The position numbers were made by a program, and so were the translations under genes. The notes beneath the pieces are model-generated. The model searched no databases, was not told where the DNA came from, and worked only from the letters and a program-made list of their open reading frames with translations. Source: Desulfonatronum lacustre DSM 10312 (lineage in GTDB: Bacteria > Desulfobacterota > Desulfovibrionia > Desulfovibrionales > Desulfonatronaceae). Taken from it: a DNA stretch of 64,000 bases. Of this stretch, positions 26,385 through 35,674 are shown one piece after another. The stretch covers positions 3,215,421 to 3,279,420 of the forward strand of contig NZ_KI912608.1 in assembly GCF_000519265.1 (NCBI RefSeq), given 5' to 3'. The number at the start of each line of letters is the position of its first letter. Positions within the stretch are counted from its first letter, which is position 1.

Positions 26385-27371
26385 TTATCCCATCAGCATG
26401 CCCATCAAGGCGCGGACCATTTTGTCGTTGTAGCCAGGGCTCTGACTCAGCGCGTTCAGGGCGCTGCCCGAGGTCAGAGCCTCGGCGTACGGACGATCGG
26501 TAATCATGGCGCAATAGGAATCCACCACCGCGCACAACTGGCCGACCATGCTGATCTCCTTGCCGGGCAGCTTTTGCGGATAGCCCTTGCCGTCCAACCG
26601 TTCATGGTGCTCCAGGGCCTGCTTGAGGATCAAGTCCGAGCGGACTTCCAAAGAGTGGAGCACTTTCCCGCCGATCCAGCAGTGTTCTCGAATTTTTTCC
26701 AGCTCATCCCGGGTCAGCGGCATGGTCTTGGCTCGAATGAAGGCCGGAATTTTGGACATGCCCAGGTCGTGGGTCAACAGCCCCATGGCTACCTCGTCCA
26801 GGTGCCTGCGTCGCAGATCCCCGTCATTAAGGCGCAGGTACAGGGCCAATCCGATGAAAAGGGAGTTGACGCCATGATTGGCCAGGGCATGTTCTTTCCA
26901 GAGGTTTTTTCTGAGTTGCTTGATCCGATGCTGATCCTGCCACAGGTATTCGGTCAGAACGAGCAGGTCGGTTTGCAGGGCCGAGAACACCGGGGCCACG
27001 GGTTGATCCAAAAAGGCGTTGAAGCGATCGGTCAAACCTTGTTGGAAAATCAGGGCGATTTCCGAGCTTTTCAGGCTGGAGTCCACTAGGACCAGATCAA
27101 GCTGCTTGCTGATATGCTCGGCGTAAACCGGGTGGTCTTTGCGGGCGACAAAAACCAACCCTTGGGCGCATTTGTCCAGGATCATCTGCCGTTGTTCCGC
27201 CGAGATCCGCTGGCCGGACTGGGTCAAGGGGATCAGTTGGGCGACCTGTTCCCTGAATTCAAACGTGTCCAGGGGCAGGCGAAATTTCGGAAAACTCTCC
27301 AGGATCACCGGGCTGACCTGATAATATTCCTCATGCAGGTCTTCGCTCGGTTCTATGGCTTTGTTCCGCAT
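26385..27371 (-). CDS. HD-GYP-type domain protein, putative cyclic-di-GMP phosphodiesterase
   Basis: 328 residues. The C-terminal half carries the HD-GYP pattern: LLTHDLGMSKIP (HD with the trailing Lys), HCWIGGKVL and EHHERLDGKGYP. This family degrades cyclic-di-GMP with a metal centre. The N-terminal 150 residues are helical and of no recognised type; there is no receiver domain and no membrane segment. The spacing in HDLGMSK differs from the usual HDxGK, so activity is not certain. It is transcribed towards the preceding HD gene. Confidence 0.85.
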   Translation of the reverse strand: MRNKAIEPSEDLHEEYYQVSPVILESFPKFRLPLDTFEFREQVAQLIPLTQSGQRISAEQRQMILDKCAQGLVFVARKDHPVYAEHISKQLDLVLVDSSLKSSEIALIFQQGLTDRFNAFLDQPVAPVFSALQTDLLVLTEYLWQDQHRIKQLRKNLWKEHALANHGVNSLFIGLALYLRLNDGDLRRRHLDEVAMGLLTHDLGMSKIPAFIRAKTMPLTRDELEKIREHCWIGGKVLHSLEVRSDLILKQALEHHERLDGKGYPQKLPGKEISMVGQLCAVVDSYCAMITDRPYAEALTSGSALNALSQSPGYNDKMVRALMGMLMG

Positions 27372-27714
27372 GCGCGTTCCTCGTCAGACAATGGTGCGTC
27401 TTTTTTTCATTCTTTCCTCGCTGCTCCACTTAAGGGCAATCCCCATCAAAAGCAACCTGTTCCCTCCTTGCTCCATGGGCTGATTTTTCTGATTCTCATG
27501 CTCTATCGGATCAGTATCGAAGTGAATCGTGATTGAAATCGGCCACGCCACTTTTTTCACCTCTCGGAACTTGATGTGCCTCGTGGTCTCTATTTTTGGT
27601 ATTTATTTGTGAATGCTTGGATTTCCTGGGAAATTGAAAAATGCTTGACATTTAGTAAGATGTGCGGAAGATGGTGGGAAAAAGTGGGAAAATGTGGGGA
27701 TGAGTGGAAAGCCG
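27372..27714 (+). promoter_or_regulatory. Regulatory region of the dcw cluster: -35 element and four MraZ boxes
   Basis: This 343-base gap is AT-richer than its surroundings. TTGACA stands at 27645-27650; the expected -10 at 27668-27673 (AAGATG) is poor. GTGGG occurs at 27674, 27684 and 27694 and GTGGA-type at 27704, exactly 10 bases apart. That is the tandem arrangement bound by MraZ rings in other bacteria, so the product of the first gene probably represses its own operon. The boxes run up to the mraZ start. Nothing else is recognised between 27372 and 27640. Confidence 0.75.
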
Positions 27715-28173
27715 ATGACCTTTCGCGGACATGCATATCGCAGCCTGGACCCCAAGGGGCGTCTGGTGCTTCCTACGGAATTTCGGGATGTTATTCTTTC
27801 TGCTGGGACGCATGGCCGGGTCATTCTGACGAATTTCGACGGATGCGTGGTGGGATACTCGCTTCAGGAGTGGGAACGCATCGAAGAGAGTTTTCAGCGC
27901 ATCAACATGCTGAATCGACAGCTGCGGGATTTTCAGCGGTTTTTCATATCCGGGGCCATGGAAGTGGAACTGGACAAGCAGGGCCGGATTCTCATTCCTC
28001 CACATTTGCGCACCTACGCCGGTCTCACGCGGGAAGTCGCCCTGGCCGGCGTGGGGCGAAAATTCGAAATCTGGGACTTGGAGCGGTTTGAAGAACAGCG
28101 GCGCAAAATGGAAGAAAGCTTTGATCTGGTCATGGATGCCCTGGCTCAGACGGAATGCGACCTACGCCTTTAG
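27715..28173 (+). CDS. mraZ: Transcriptional regulator MraZ
   Basis: 152 residues, the normal length, with two AbrB-like halves each carrying the family signature: YRSLDPKGRLVLP (about 7-19) and EVELDKQGRILIP (about 84-96). MraZ forms a ring that binds tandem GTGGG repeats and represses the division/cell-wall operon. I chose ATG 27715 (MTFRGHA) because it gives the family start; an ATG at 27700 would add MSGKP. The fourth operator repeat lies about 10 bases before it. Confidence 0.95.
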   Translation: MTFRGHAYRSLDPKGRLVLPTEFRDVILSAGTHGRVILTNFDGCVVGYSLQEWERIEESFQRINMLNRQLRDFQRFFISGAMEVELDKQGRILIPPHLRTYAGLTREVALAGVGRKFEIWDLERFEEQRRKMEESFDLVMDALAQTECDLRL

Positions 28174-28251
28174 GCGCGCAGGCTCGGTCCGGCGGTGTTC
28201 GTCGCGGATGTCACTATCCGTGATTTCGCCTTTACGTCTTGAGAGGTCGTC

Positions 28252-29229
28252 GTGACGTCCATGCCCGAATCCTCTGCTCTGCCCGCGCATCAACCGGTCC
28301 TGGTCGAAGCGGTCCTGACACATCTCGCTCCGCGTCCTGGCGGACGCTACCTGGATGGGACCCTGGGGCTGGGCGGGCACGCCGGGGCCGTGTTGGAGGC
28401 CACCGACGGAGCGGCCAAAATATTGGGACTGGACCGCGACCCCTTGGCTTTGGAGACGGCGAGGAAAAGGCTTCATGAGAGGTGGCCGGCCGCTGAATTG
28501 ACCTTGCGTCACGAGTGCTTCAGCCGATTTTCGGACGTCATGGACGAACTGGGCTGGGAACTGCTGGACGGCGCGTTGCTGGACCTCGGTTTCTCTTCTT
28601 TTCAGGTGGACACTCCGGAGCGCGGGTTCAGCTTTCTCGCGGACGGCCCCTTGGACATGCGGATGAATCCTCACGGGGCGGGAGTGACGGCGCGGGAAGT
28701 GGTCAACGCGTATCCCGCGCGACAACTCGCGAAGATCATTTATGAGTTTGGTGAAGAACCTCTGGGCGGAAGAATCGCCAGAGCCATCGAAACAGCGCGG
28801 CGCGACGATCCCATCGAAACCACCCTGGAGTTGGCGCGCATCGTCGAGCAGGCCTACCCTCCGGCCCGAAGGGCTCGGGCCCGCAACCATCCGGCGACTC
28901 GCACCTTCCAGGCTCTGCGTATGTTCGTCAACGACGAGACCGGAGAAATCACCCGGTTTTTGGGTCAGATCGTACCGCGACTGGCTGAAAGCGCACGAAT
29001 CGTGATCATCTCGTTTCATTCCATCGAGGATCGTATAGTTAAACGATATTTCGTGGAGCAGGCCAAGGCCTGCCTGTGCCCGCCCAGGCAGCCCTTTTGT
29101 TTGTGCGGCCATCGGGCGACATTGAAAATACTGACCAAGAAGCCGTTGATCGCATCCAGCGCCGAACTGACCGCCAATCCGCGCAGTCGCAGCGCGAAGC
29201 TGCGGGCGGCCGAACGGATCGCCGCTTGA
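28252..29229 (+). CDS. rsmH: 16S rRNA (cytosine-1402-N4)-methyltransferase RsmH
   Basis: 325 residues. Methylates N4 of C1402 in 16S rRNA using AdoMet. Blocks seen: HQPVLVEAVLTHL, DGTLGLGGHAGAVLE (AdoMet site), LDLGFSSFQ, RGFSFLADGPLDMRMN, and the C-terminal IVIISFHSIEDRIVKRYF and SAKLRAAER. GTG 28252 is preferred because GAGAGG lies about 7 bases before it; an ATG at 28261 is the alternative. Second gene of the dcw cluster. Confidence 0.96.
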   Translation: MTSMPESSALPAHQPVLVEAVLTHLAPRPGGRYLDGTLGLGGHAGAVLEATDGAAKILGLDRDPLALETARKRLHERWPAAELTLRHECFSRFSDVMDELGWELLDGALLDLGFSSFQVDTPERGFSFLADGPLDMRMNPHGAGVTAREVVNAYPARQLAKIIYEFGEEPLGGRIARAIETARRDDPIETTLELARIVEQAYPPARRARARNHPATRTFQALRMFVNDETGEITRFLGQIVPRLAESARIVIISFHSIEDRIVKRYFVEQAKACLCPPRQPFCLCGHRATLKILTKKPLIASSAELTANPRSRSAKLRAAERIAA

Positions 29230-29266
29230 TGATGTCTTTTTTACTCCGAACTTTCAGGGTCGCGTC

Positions 29267-29569
29267 ATGAGTGCAAACGTCAACGCTCCCAGAAAAAACC
29301 AATCAACCGGCTGGTATTGGGCCACGTCCTTGTTGGGGATTTGCGGATTGGTCCTGGGGTTGGCGGTGGTCTGGGTCAATATTGAACGTCTGGATCTGGC
29401 CTATGAATTGAAGCAGCTCCAGACCGAACTGGAGCGCAAGAACGATCTCCAGGCCAAGCTGGAAGTGGAACGAATGAACCTCTTGTCTTCGTCCCGGCTG
29501 CGGGCGTTGGCTGAAGAAAACGGACTCCGCCAAGCCGAACCCGGCCGGATCAGGCTCCTGAGTCCCTGA
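29267..29569 (+). CDS. ftsL: Cell division protein FtsL
   Basis: 100 residues: short cytoplasmic tail, one membrane segment (about 17-39, YWATSLLGICGLVLGLAVVW), then a periplasmic coiled coil (LAYELKQLQTELERKNDLQA) ending in the FtsL-like [12 protein letters not shown]. Sequence conservation in FtsL is low; the call rests on size, topology and position between rsmH and ftsI. Partner of FtsB/FtsQ in the divisome. Confidence 0.88.
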   Translation: MSANVNAPRKNQSTGWYWATSLLGICGLVLGLAVVWVNIERLDLAYELKQLQTELERKNDLQAKLEVERMNLLSSSRLRALAEENGLRQAEPGRIRLLSP

Positions 29570-29599
29570 GTTCGACAGGCCGTTCATGGTGTTAGACGC

Positions 29600-31615
29600 A
29601 TGAAAAACGACCGACTGAATAAATCCTCGTCCCGTGATTGGGTCCGGATTCGCATGGCCCTGCTGGGGGCGTGCGTGCTCTTGATCTGGGGCGGGCTGTG
29701 GTATCGGGCGTTTCAGGTTCAGGTCGTACGCGGGCCGGAGTTGACGGCCATGGCCGCTAGACAGCACAAGGCCGCGGAATTCGAGCGCGGGATGCGCGGT
29801 GAAATTTTCGATCGTCAAGGGCGACTGCTGGCCAAAAGCACGGGAATTCAATCCGTCTACGTCCGCCCCTTGGAGCTGGAGGACCCGGAGGCGGCGGTTC
29901 CGATTTTGGCCGCTGCCCTGGAGATGCCCGCCGGTCAGGTCCGGACCTTACTCGGAAGACCTCAGAATTTCATCTGGCTGTCCCGCCAGATCAGCGACCG
30001 CAACGCCCGGAACATCATCAACGCCGGGCTGCGGGGGGTATACCTGACCGAGGAGTCGGCCAGGTTCTATCCTCATGGACATTTGGCCGGGCAGGTGCTC
30101 GGCTTCGTGGGGCTGGACGGGGAAGGACTGGAGGGCGTTGAAAAGACCTACGACGAAATGCTGGCTGGACGCAAAGCCACCTTCGTGGCCCAGCGGGACG
30201 CCTCCGGACGGCGGATGTATCTGGACGCCCAAGGCCGTGAAGAGGATCTGCGGGGCCGCAACGTCACCCTGACCCTGGACGCGCAGATTCAGTTTTTCGC
30301 CGAGGAAGCCCTGGCCGCCACCGTCACGTCCTTCAACGGGAAAACCGGGATGGCTCTGGTGGTCCATGTGCCCAGCGGAGATATTCTGGCTATGGCCAAC
30401 TATCCGTTCTTCAATCCGAACATGCCGCGCCAGAATGCGGAACAGTGGCGCAACCGAATCCTTTCGGACGCCCTGGAGCCGGGGTCCACGCTCAAGCCCA
30501 TGTTGATGGCCGCGGCCCTGGAAGAACGCGTGATTACCAACGACACGATCTATTACTGTGAAGAAGGTCGGTGGCGACTGACCGGGGTAAACATTCGCGA
30601 CGTCAAGGGACGGGGGTGGCTCCCGGCGAACAAGATCCTGCGGTATTCCAGCAACATCTGCTCGGCCAAGATCGGTCTGGATCTCGGAGCGACGAAATAT
30701 CACGACTATCTCCAGAAAATGGGTTTCGGCGAGCGATCCGGCTTGCCGTTGCTCGGCGAGAATCCCGGTCTCCTAAGGCCTCCCAGATCATGGTATCCGG
30801 TGGACCTGGCCGCCGTCTCCTTCGGACAAGGCATGTCCGCCAACGCCCTGCAGATGGCCAGGGCGTATCTTGTTTTGGCCAACCGCGGGGTGATGCGTCC
30901 TTTGCGGCTCGTCCGCGAACCTGAACAGGACGTTGGCACTCTTTCCGTGGTTTTGCGGGAAGAGGTCGCCCAGACCGTGATGCGCATGCTTCAGGAAGTG
31001 GTGGAGGAGGACGGTACGGGTACGCAAGCCCGGATTCCCGGCGTGATCGGCGCCGGAAAGACCGGCACGGCCCAAAAGGCCACTGCTTCCGGCACCTATG
31101 GCGACCGGTACGTGGCCTCCTTCGCGGGATTCTATCCGGGCGATGAGCCGGAGTATTTCATCTACGTGGTGGTCGACGAGCCCCATCCCCAACACTATGG
31201 CGGCGTGGTGGCCGCGCCGGCGGTGCGGGACATCGGACTGCGCTCCCTGGCGTATGCCGGGAAGCTGCCGGAGGGGAGCGTTTTTGTCGCCCAAGAAGAT
31301 GATCGGGGTCAAAACCATGGTGTGGCTCAGAATGCGCGAGTTGAGAGGGTCAGCCTGGAACGGAATGTCGACACTTCCCTGGAAGGGGCCGCGGCAATGG
31401 AATTCGACTTGGCGGACGCACTGGATCTTGGCCGGGATATGGTCCCCAACGTGACGGGGATGAGCGTGCGCCGGGCCGTGGAGCGACTGCGCGGCTACGG
31501 TGTGTTGCCCGAGGTTGAAGGCGGCGGCGGGATTGTCTCCAGGCAGGCCCCCGAGCCGGGGCAATCGTGGCCGCAACATGAGCGGCGGTTGACTCTGTGG
31601 CTGGAGGTGTCATGA
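29600..31615 (+). CDS. ftsI: Division-specific penicillin-binding protein FtsI (PBP3) with C-terminal PASTA domain
   Basis: 671 residues. Septal peptidoglycan transpeptidase. N-terminal anchor at about 19-38, dimerisation domain, then the penicillin-binding domain with nucleophile Ser296 in STLKP, the SSN motif (YSSNICSAKI) and KTGTAQ (Lys487). The last ~55 residues (MVPNVTGMSVRRAVERLRGY...) form one PASTA domain, as in SpoVD/FtsI of several anaerobes and unlike E. coli FtsI. It overlaps murE by ATGA. Confidence 0.96.
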   Translation: MKNDRLNKSSSRDWVRIRMALLGACVLLIWGGLWYRAFQVQVVRGPELTAMAARQHKAAEFERGMRGEIFDRQGRLLAKSTGIQSVYVRPLELEDPEAAVPILAAALEMPAGQVRTLLGRPQNFIWLSRQISDRNARNIINAGLRGVYLTEESARFYPHGHLAGQVLGFVGLDGEGLEGVEKTYDEMLAGRKATFVAQRDASGRRMYLDAQGREEDLRGRNVTLTLDAQIQFFAEEALAATVTSFNGKTGMALVVHVPSGDILAMANYPFFNPNMPRQNAEQWRNRILSDALEPGSTLKPMLMAAALEERVITNDTIYYCEEGRWRLTGVNIRDVKGRGWLPANKILRYSSNICSAKIGLDLGATKYHDYLQKMGFGERSGLPLLGENPGLLRPPRSWYPVDLAAVSFGQGMSANALQMARAYLVLANRGVMRPLRLVREPEQDVGTLSVVLREEVAQTVMRMLQEVVEEDGTGTQARIPGVIGAGKTGTAQKATASGTYGDRYVASFAGFYPGDEPEYFIYVVVDEPHPQHYGGVVAAPAVRDIGLRSLAYAGKLPEGSVFVAQEDDRGQNHGVAQNARVERVSLERNVDTSLEGAAAMEFDLADALDLGRDMVPNVTGMSVRRAVERLRGYGVLPEVEGGGGIVSRQAPEPGQSWPQHERRLTLWLEVS

Positions 31616-33168
31616 GGCAGATGACCAAGCCGCGGGTTGAACTTTGGGAAACGCTTCTCCAAAAGGTCCGCGATGGTTTGATGGTCCGGACTCACTCCAA
31701 AGCGGTCCAACCCGGCGAAGCTTTCCTCGCGCTGTCGGGGTCGCGAACGGACGGGGCGGCGTTCATCGCGGAGGCGGTGACTCGCAAGGCCGGATACGTG
31801 ATTGCTCCTGAGGGATATCTTCACGGTTCAGGCAGTGAAACGCTGAAAGGGACGGCGATTCTGGAACACCCCGATCCTCGGCGGGCATTGGGCGAACTGG
31901 CCGCGGCCCATCACGGCACGGACCGGGCCTGTCCGGTGTTGGTGGGGGTGACCGGGACCAACGGAAAGACCACGGTGGTTTTCCTGACTGCCCATCTGTT
32001 GCGATCAGCGGGGCTGCGCGTCGGGACCATCGGGACCATCGGCGCTCAGTGGCCCGGCGGGGAATGCGATCTCGGCATGACCACGCCGGATTGCTGGCGG
32101 CTGCACGGAATTTTGGCCCGGATGCGGGATGCCGGGGTGAGCCATGTCTGCATGGAGGTGTCCTCCCATGCCCTGGCCCAGCAGCGGACCGCCGGATTGC
32201 GCTTCAAAGCCGCGGTGTTGACCAACGTTACCCAGGACCATCTGGACTACCACCTCGACATGGAAAGCTATTTTCAGGCCAAGGCCTTGTTGTTTACTCC
32301 CGGAGCCTCGGGGCCCAAGCATCGCGTGGTCAACATGGATGACGACCATGGTCGCCGGTTGTTCAGCCGTTGGGGCGGCCTGGGGTACGGCCTGGAGCAG
32401 GGCGAGGACCTCGTTTCTGATGAGAACCAGCCGGATGTGGACGGCGAACCCGCGGAAGTTCTTCGGGGCGAAATCCTGGCTTGCGACCGGGCCGGGCTGC
32501 ACCTGGGCATGAACTGGAAATCGTCCGCATGGTCGCTGCGTTCCTCCTTGGTGGGCCGGTATAACGCGGCCAACCTGCTGGCGGCCCAGGGAGCCGGGTT
32601 GCGGCTGGGAATGGAACCGGAACAGATGGCTGCGCTGGAACGATTTCCCGGCGTTCCCGGGCGACTGGAGCGGGTTCCCAATCGACAAGGTCTGGATATA
32701 TTCGTGGACTACGCCCACACCCCAGACGCCTTGGAAAGCGTTGCCGGCGCGTTGCGAAAAGCGGGATTCAAACGTTTGATCATCGTGTTCGGGTGCGGTG
32801 GGAATAGGGACAAAACCAAGCGCCCCTTGATGGGGCAAGCCGTAGGCCGCCATGCGGACGTGGCGGTCCTGACCTCGGACAATCCCCGGCATGAAGACCC
32901 GAAAGCGATCCTGGCCGATGTCCTGCCCGGACTCGCGGCCTGTCCGCGGGTGATCACGGAAGTGGACCGAAGGTTGGCCATCCAACTCGCCCTGGACATG
33001 CTGCGTCCCGGCGACGCGCTGTTGGTGGCGGGCAAGGGGCACGAGTCCACGCAGCAGATTGGCGAAGAAAAACATCCTTTTCACGACCCCACGGTCATTC
33101 GTGGGATTCTGGGCGAGGCCGATGCCGAATTTGCTTCAACCGACGCGGGGATGGTCCCATGCGCATGA
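31612..33168 (+). CDS. murE: UDP-MurNAc-L-Ala-D-Glu:meso-diaminopimelate ligase MurE
   Basis: 518 residues. Adds the third peptide residue to the cell-wall precursor with ATP. ATP loop GVTGTNGKTTVV at about 110-121. The motif SDNPRHEDP contains the DNPR signature that selects meso-diaminopimelate rather than lysine, so the cell wall is of the Gram-negative DAP type. ATG 31612 is chosen for its GGAGG site and the ATGA overlap with ftsI. It overlaps murF by several bases. Confidence 0.96.
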   Translation: MRQMTKPRVELWETLLQKVRDGLMVRTHSKAVQPGEAFLALSGSRTDGAAFIAEAVTRKAGYVIAPEGYLHGSGSETLKGTAILEHPDPRRALGELAAAHHGTDRACPVLVGVTGTNGKTTVVFLTAHLLRSAGLRVGTIGTIGAQWPGGECDLGMTTPDCWRLHGILARMRDAGVSHVCMEVSSHALAQQRTAGLRFKAAVLTNVTQDHLDYHLDMESYFQAKALLFTPGASGPKHRVVNMDDDHGRRLFSRWGGLGYGLEQGEDLVSDENQPDVDGEPAEVLRGEILACDRAGLHLGMNWKSSAWSLRSSLVGRYNAANLLAAQGAGLRLGMEPEQMAALERFPGVPGRLERVPNRQGLDIFVDYAHTPDALESVAGALRKAGFKRLIIVFGCGGNRDKTKRPLMGQAVGRHADVAVLTSDNPRHEDPKAILADVLPGLAACPRVITEVDRRLAIQLALDMLRPGDALLVAGKGHESTQQIGEEKHPFHDPTVIRGILGEADAEFASTDAGMVPCA

Positions 33169-34586
33169 GTCTGAGCCGAATCGCACGAGTCCTGGGGCTT
33201 GAAGCACCGGTCGGCGACGCTGACGTGCTTGTCGCCGGGGCTTGTATCGATAGCCGGGACATCCGGCCTGGAGACCTGTTTTTCTGTCTCCCTGGCGAGC
33301 GCAGCGACGGCCATCATCACGCGGCCCAAGCCGTGGAAAGAGGGGCCGTGGCCGTGGTAGCGACGAGGGCCGTGCCCGAATTGGATGGGCGGGCTCCGAT
33401 GCTGGTGCTTCGCGACGGGATGACCGCCCAGGCCGCCCTGGGCGAGGTGGCCTCGCTCTGGCGCGAAGGGTTCGCGGGACAGGTGATCGGCGTGACCGGC
33501 TCGGCCGGCAAGACCACGGTCAAGGAGATGGTGGCCCAGGTCTGTTCCCAAGCCGGCGCGACATGCCGAAACCGTTTGAACTGGAACAACCAGATCGGAA
33601 TGCCCCTGTCCCTGTTGTCCTGTTCCGGAGAAGAGGCTTTTTGGGTCATGGAGGCCGGGATCAGCCGCCCTGGGGACATGGACGAACTGGGAGCGGTCCT
33701 GCGACCGGATCTGGCGATTCTGCTCAATGCCGGGGCCGCGCACGTGGCCGAACTGGGCGGCGTGTCCGGTGTGGCCGCGGCCAAGGCCCGGCTGGTCAGG
33801 TATCTCAATCCGGAGGGCAGAGCCTTGGTCAACCAGGATTGCCCGGAATTATGGCGGGAAAGCCTGGCCTTCACGGACCGGATTCACGGATTTTCCACGA
33901 AAGACCCCGACGCGGAGTTTTGGTCGGGAGAACCGTTCCAGGTCGATTCGGACCGGATGGGGTTGGCGTTGCGCCTGCGTGGCCGGAGTCTGACATTGTC
34001 CTGGCCGGTGGAGCGGGCTCCCGTGGCGCAAAACGTGCTGGCCACGGCTGCCGCGGCCGCCTTGCTGGGCATCGACACGGACGCGATTCAAAAAGGGTTG
34101 AGCGTCGATTTGGCCCTGCCGGGGCGCTTCAATGTGGAACGGCGCGGAGCTTGGGTCCTGGTGGACGACACCTATAACGCCAACCCTCTGTCCATGCGCC
34201 TGGCTCTGAACAGGGCTCATGCCCTGGCCGAGGGACGCCGCCTGGTTTGCGTTCTGGGAGACATGCTGGAATTGGGGGCCTCGGCCGGGGCCGAGCACTA
34301 CGAGCTTGGCCGGGTCTTGAGCGGAGTCTGCTCCGAGGTCTACTACCACGGCGGACACGGCGCGGACGTGCGGGACGGACTGGCGGCGGAGAAGGCACCG
34401 GCGCGGTTCACGGCATGCGAGACTCCGGAACACTTCCTGAAAACGTGGCGCAAGTCCGTCGTTGCCGGAACAGCCGTGGACGGAGCCGACCAAGATGAGA
34501 GTGGAGGCGTGATCCTGTTCAAGGGGTCCCGGGCCGGAAAAATGGAACTGTATCTTGAAGCCCTGCGAACGGAGCCGAGCGCATGA
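33159..34586 (+). CDS. murF: UDP-MurNAc-tripeptide:D-Ala-D-Ala ligase MurF
   Basis: 475 residues. Adds D-Ala-D-Ala to the precursor. ATP loop [14 protein letters not shown] at about 112-125, [14 protein letters not shown], and [12 protein letters not shown] in the C-terminal part. Two starts are possible, ATG 33159 and ATG 33165; both overlap the murE end. Its stop overlaps the mraY start by ATGA. No ddl gene is in this cluster, so D-Ala-D-Ala must be made from a ligase encoded elsewhere. Confidence 0.95.
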   Translation: MRMSLSRIARVLGLEAPVGDADVLVAGACIDSRDIRPGDLFFCLPGERSDGHHHAAQAVERGAVAVVATRAVPELDGRAPMLVLRDGMTAQAALGEVASLWREGFAGQVIGVTGSAGKTTVKEMVAQVCSQAGATCRNRLNWNNQIGMPLSLLSCSGEEAFWVMEAGISRPGDMDELGAVLRPDLAILLNAGAAHVAELGGVSGVAAAKARLVRYLNPEGRALVNQDCPELWRESLAFTDRIHGFSTKDPDAEFWSGEPFQVDSDRMGLALRLRGRSLTLSWPVERAPVAQNVLATAAAAALLGIDTDAIQKGLSVDLALPGRFNVERRGAWVLVDDTYNANPLSMRLALNRAHALAEGRRLVCVLGDMLELGASAGAEHYELGRVLSGVCSEVYYHGGHGADVRDGLAAEKAPARFTACETPEHFLKTWRKSVVAGTAVDGADQDESGGVILFKGSRAGKMELYLEALRTEPSA

Positions 34587-35659
34587 TCTATCACTTACTT
34601 TACCCGCTGGGGAGCGAATACATCGTTTTCAACGTGTTTCGCTACATCACCTTCCGCTCCGTGTACGCTCTGCTCACCGCGTTGCTGATATCCATCGTGC
34701 TGGGGCCACTTTTCATCGCCTGGCTGCAACGGCTGAAGTTCGGCCAGCACATTCGCGAGGACGTGCCCAAGCACAACGGCAAGGCCGGGACTCCGACCAT
34801 GGGCGGCCTGCTGATCGCCTTTTCCCTGCTGACCAGCGTCCTGCTCTGGGGGGATCTGACCAACGTCTACCTCTGGTTGACCATTTTCGTCTTCGTGGGC
34901 TTCGGCTTAGTGGGCTTTTGGGACGACTTCCTGAAGGTGGTCAAAAAACGCAACCAGGGCTTGAGCGCCGGAGGCAAGCTGCTGGGACAGATCGTGGTGG
35001 CCCTGGGGGCGATATCGTTGTTGCTGTTGCAACCGGCCTATTCCACGATCCTGTATTTTCCGTTTTTGAAAATGCTCCAGCCGGACATGCTCTGGATGTA
35101 CATCCCCTTCGCCGTGCTGGTGATGGTCGGCTCGTCCAACGGGGTGAACCTGACCGACGGCCTGGACGGCCTGGCCATTGGGCCGTTGATCGTGGCCGCG
35201 GCGTGTTTCGGTATCTTCGTTTACGTGGCCGGTCACGTGCAGATCGCCAAGTACCTCCAGGTGGCCTACGTGCCCGGCGTCGGCGAGGTGACGGTGTTCT
35301 GTGCCGCCCTGGTGGGCGCGGGGCTGGGCTTCTTGTGGTTCAACGCCTACCCGGCCCAGGTGTTCATGGGCGACGTGGGCAGTCTGAGCCTGGGCGGCGT
35401 TCTGGGATTCATCGCCGTGTTGGCCAAACAGGAATTATTGTTGTTGATCGTCGGCGGGCTGTTCGTGGTGGAGACCCTCTCCGTGATCCTCCAGGTGGGG
35501 TATTTCAAGATGACCGGGGGCAAACGCATTTTTCGAATGGCCCCCCTGCATCACCATTTTGAACTCCAGGGCGTACCGGAGTCCAAGATCATTGTCCGAT
35601 GCTGGATTTTTTCCATCATCATGGCCCTGATTTCCCTGAGCGCCTTGAAACTTCGCTAA
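34583..35659 (+). CDS. mraY: Phospho-MurNAc-pentapeptide translocase MraY
   Basis: 358 residues with about ten membrane segments. Transfers phospho-MurNAc-pentapeptide to undecaprenyl phosphate, giving lipid I. Conserved blocks: [16 protein letters not shown] (catalytic Asp pair), [25 protein letters not shown] and [14 protein letters not shown] overlap with murF. Confidence 0.97.
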   Translation: MIYHLLYPLGSEYIVFNVFRYITFRSVYALLTALLISIVLGPLFIAWLQRLKFGQHIREDVPKHNGKAGTPTMGGLLIAFSLLTSVLLWGDLTNVYLWLTIFVFVGFGLVGFWDDFLKVVKKRNQGLSAGGKLLGQIVVALGAISLLLLQPAYSTILYFPFLKMLQPDMLWMYIPFAVLVMVGSSNGVNLTDGLDGLAIGPLIVAAACFGIFVYVAGHVQIAKYLQVAYVPGVGEVTVFCAALVGAGLGFLWFNAYPAQVFMGDVGSLSLGGVLGFIAVLAKQELLLLIVGGLFVVETLSVILQVGYFKMTGGKRIFRMAPLHHHFELQGVPESKIIVRCWIFSIIMALISLSALKLR

Positions 35660-35674
35660 GGTCGAGCACAGCAC

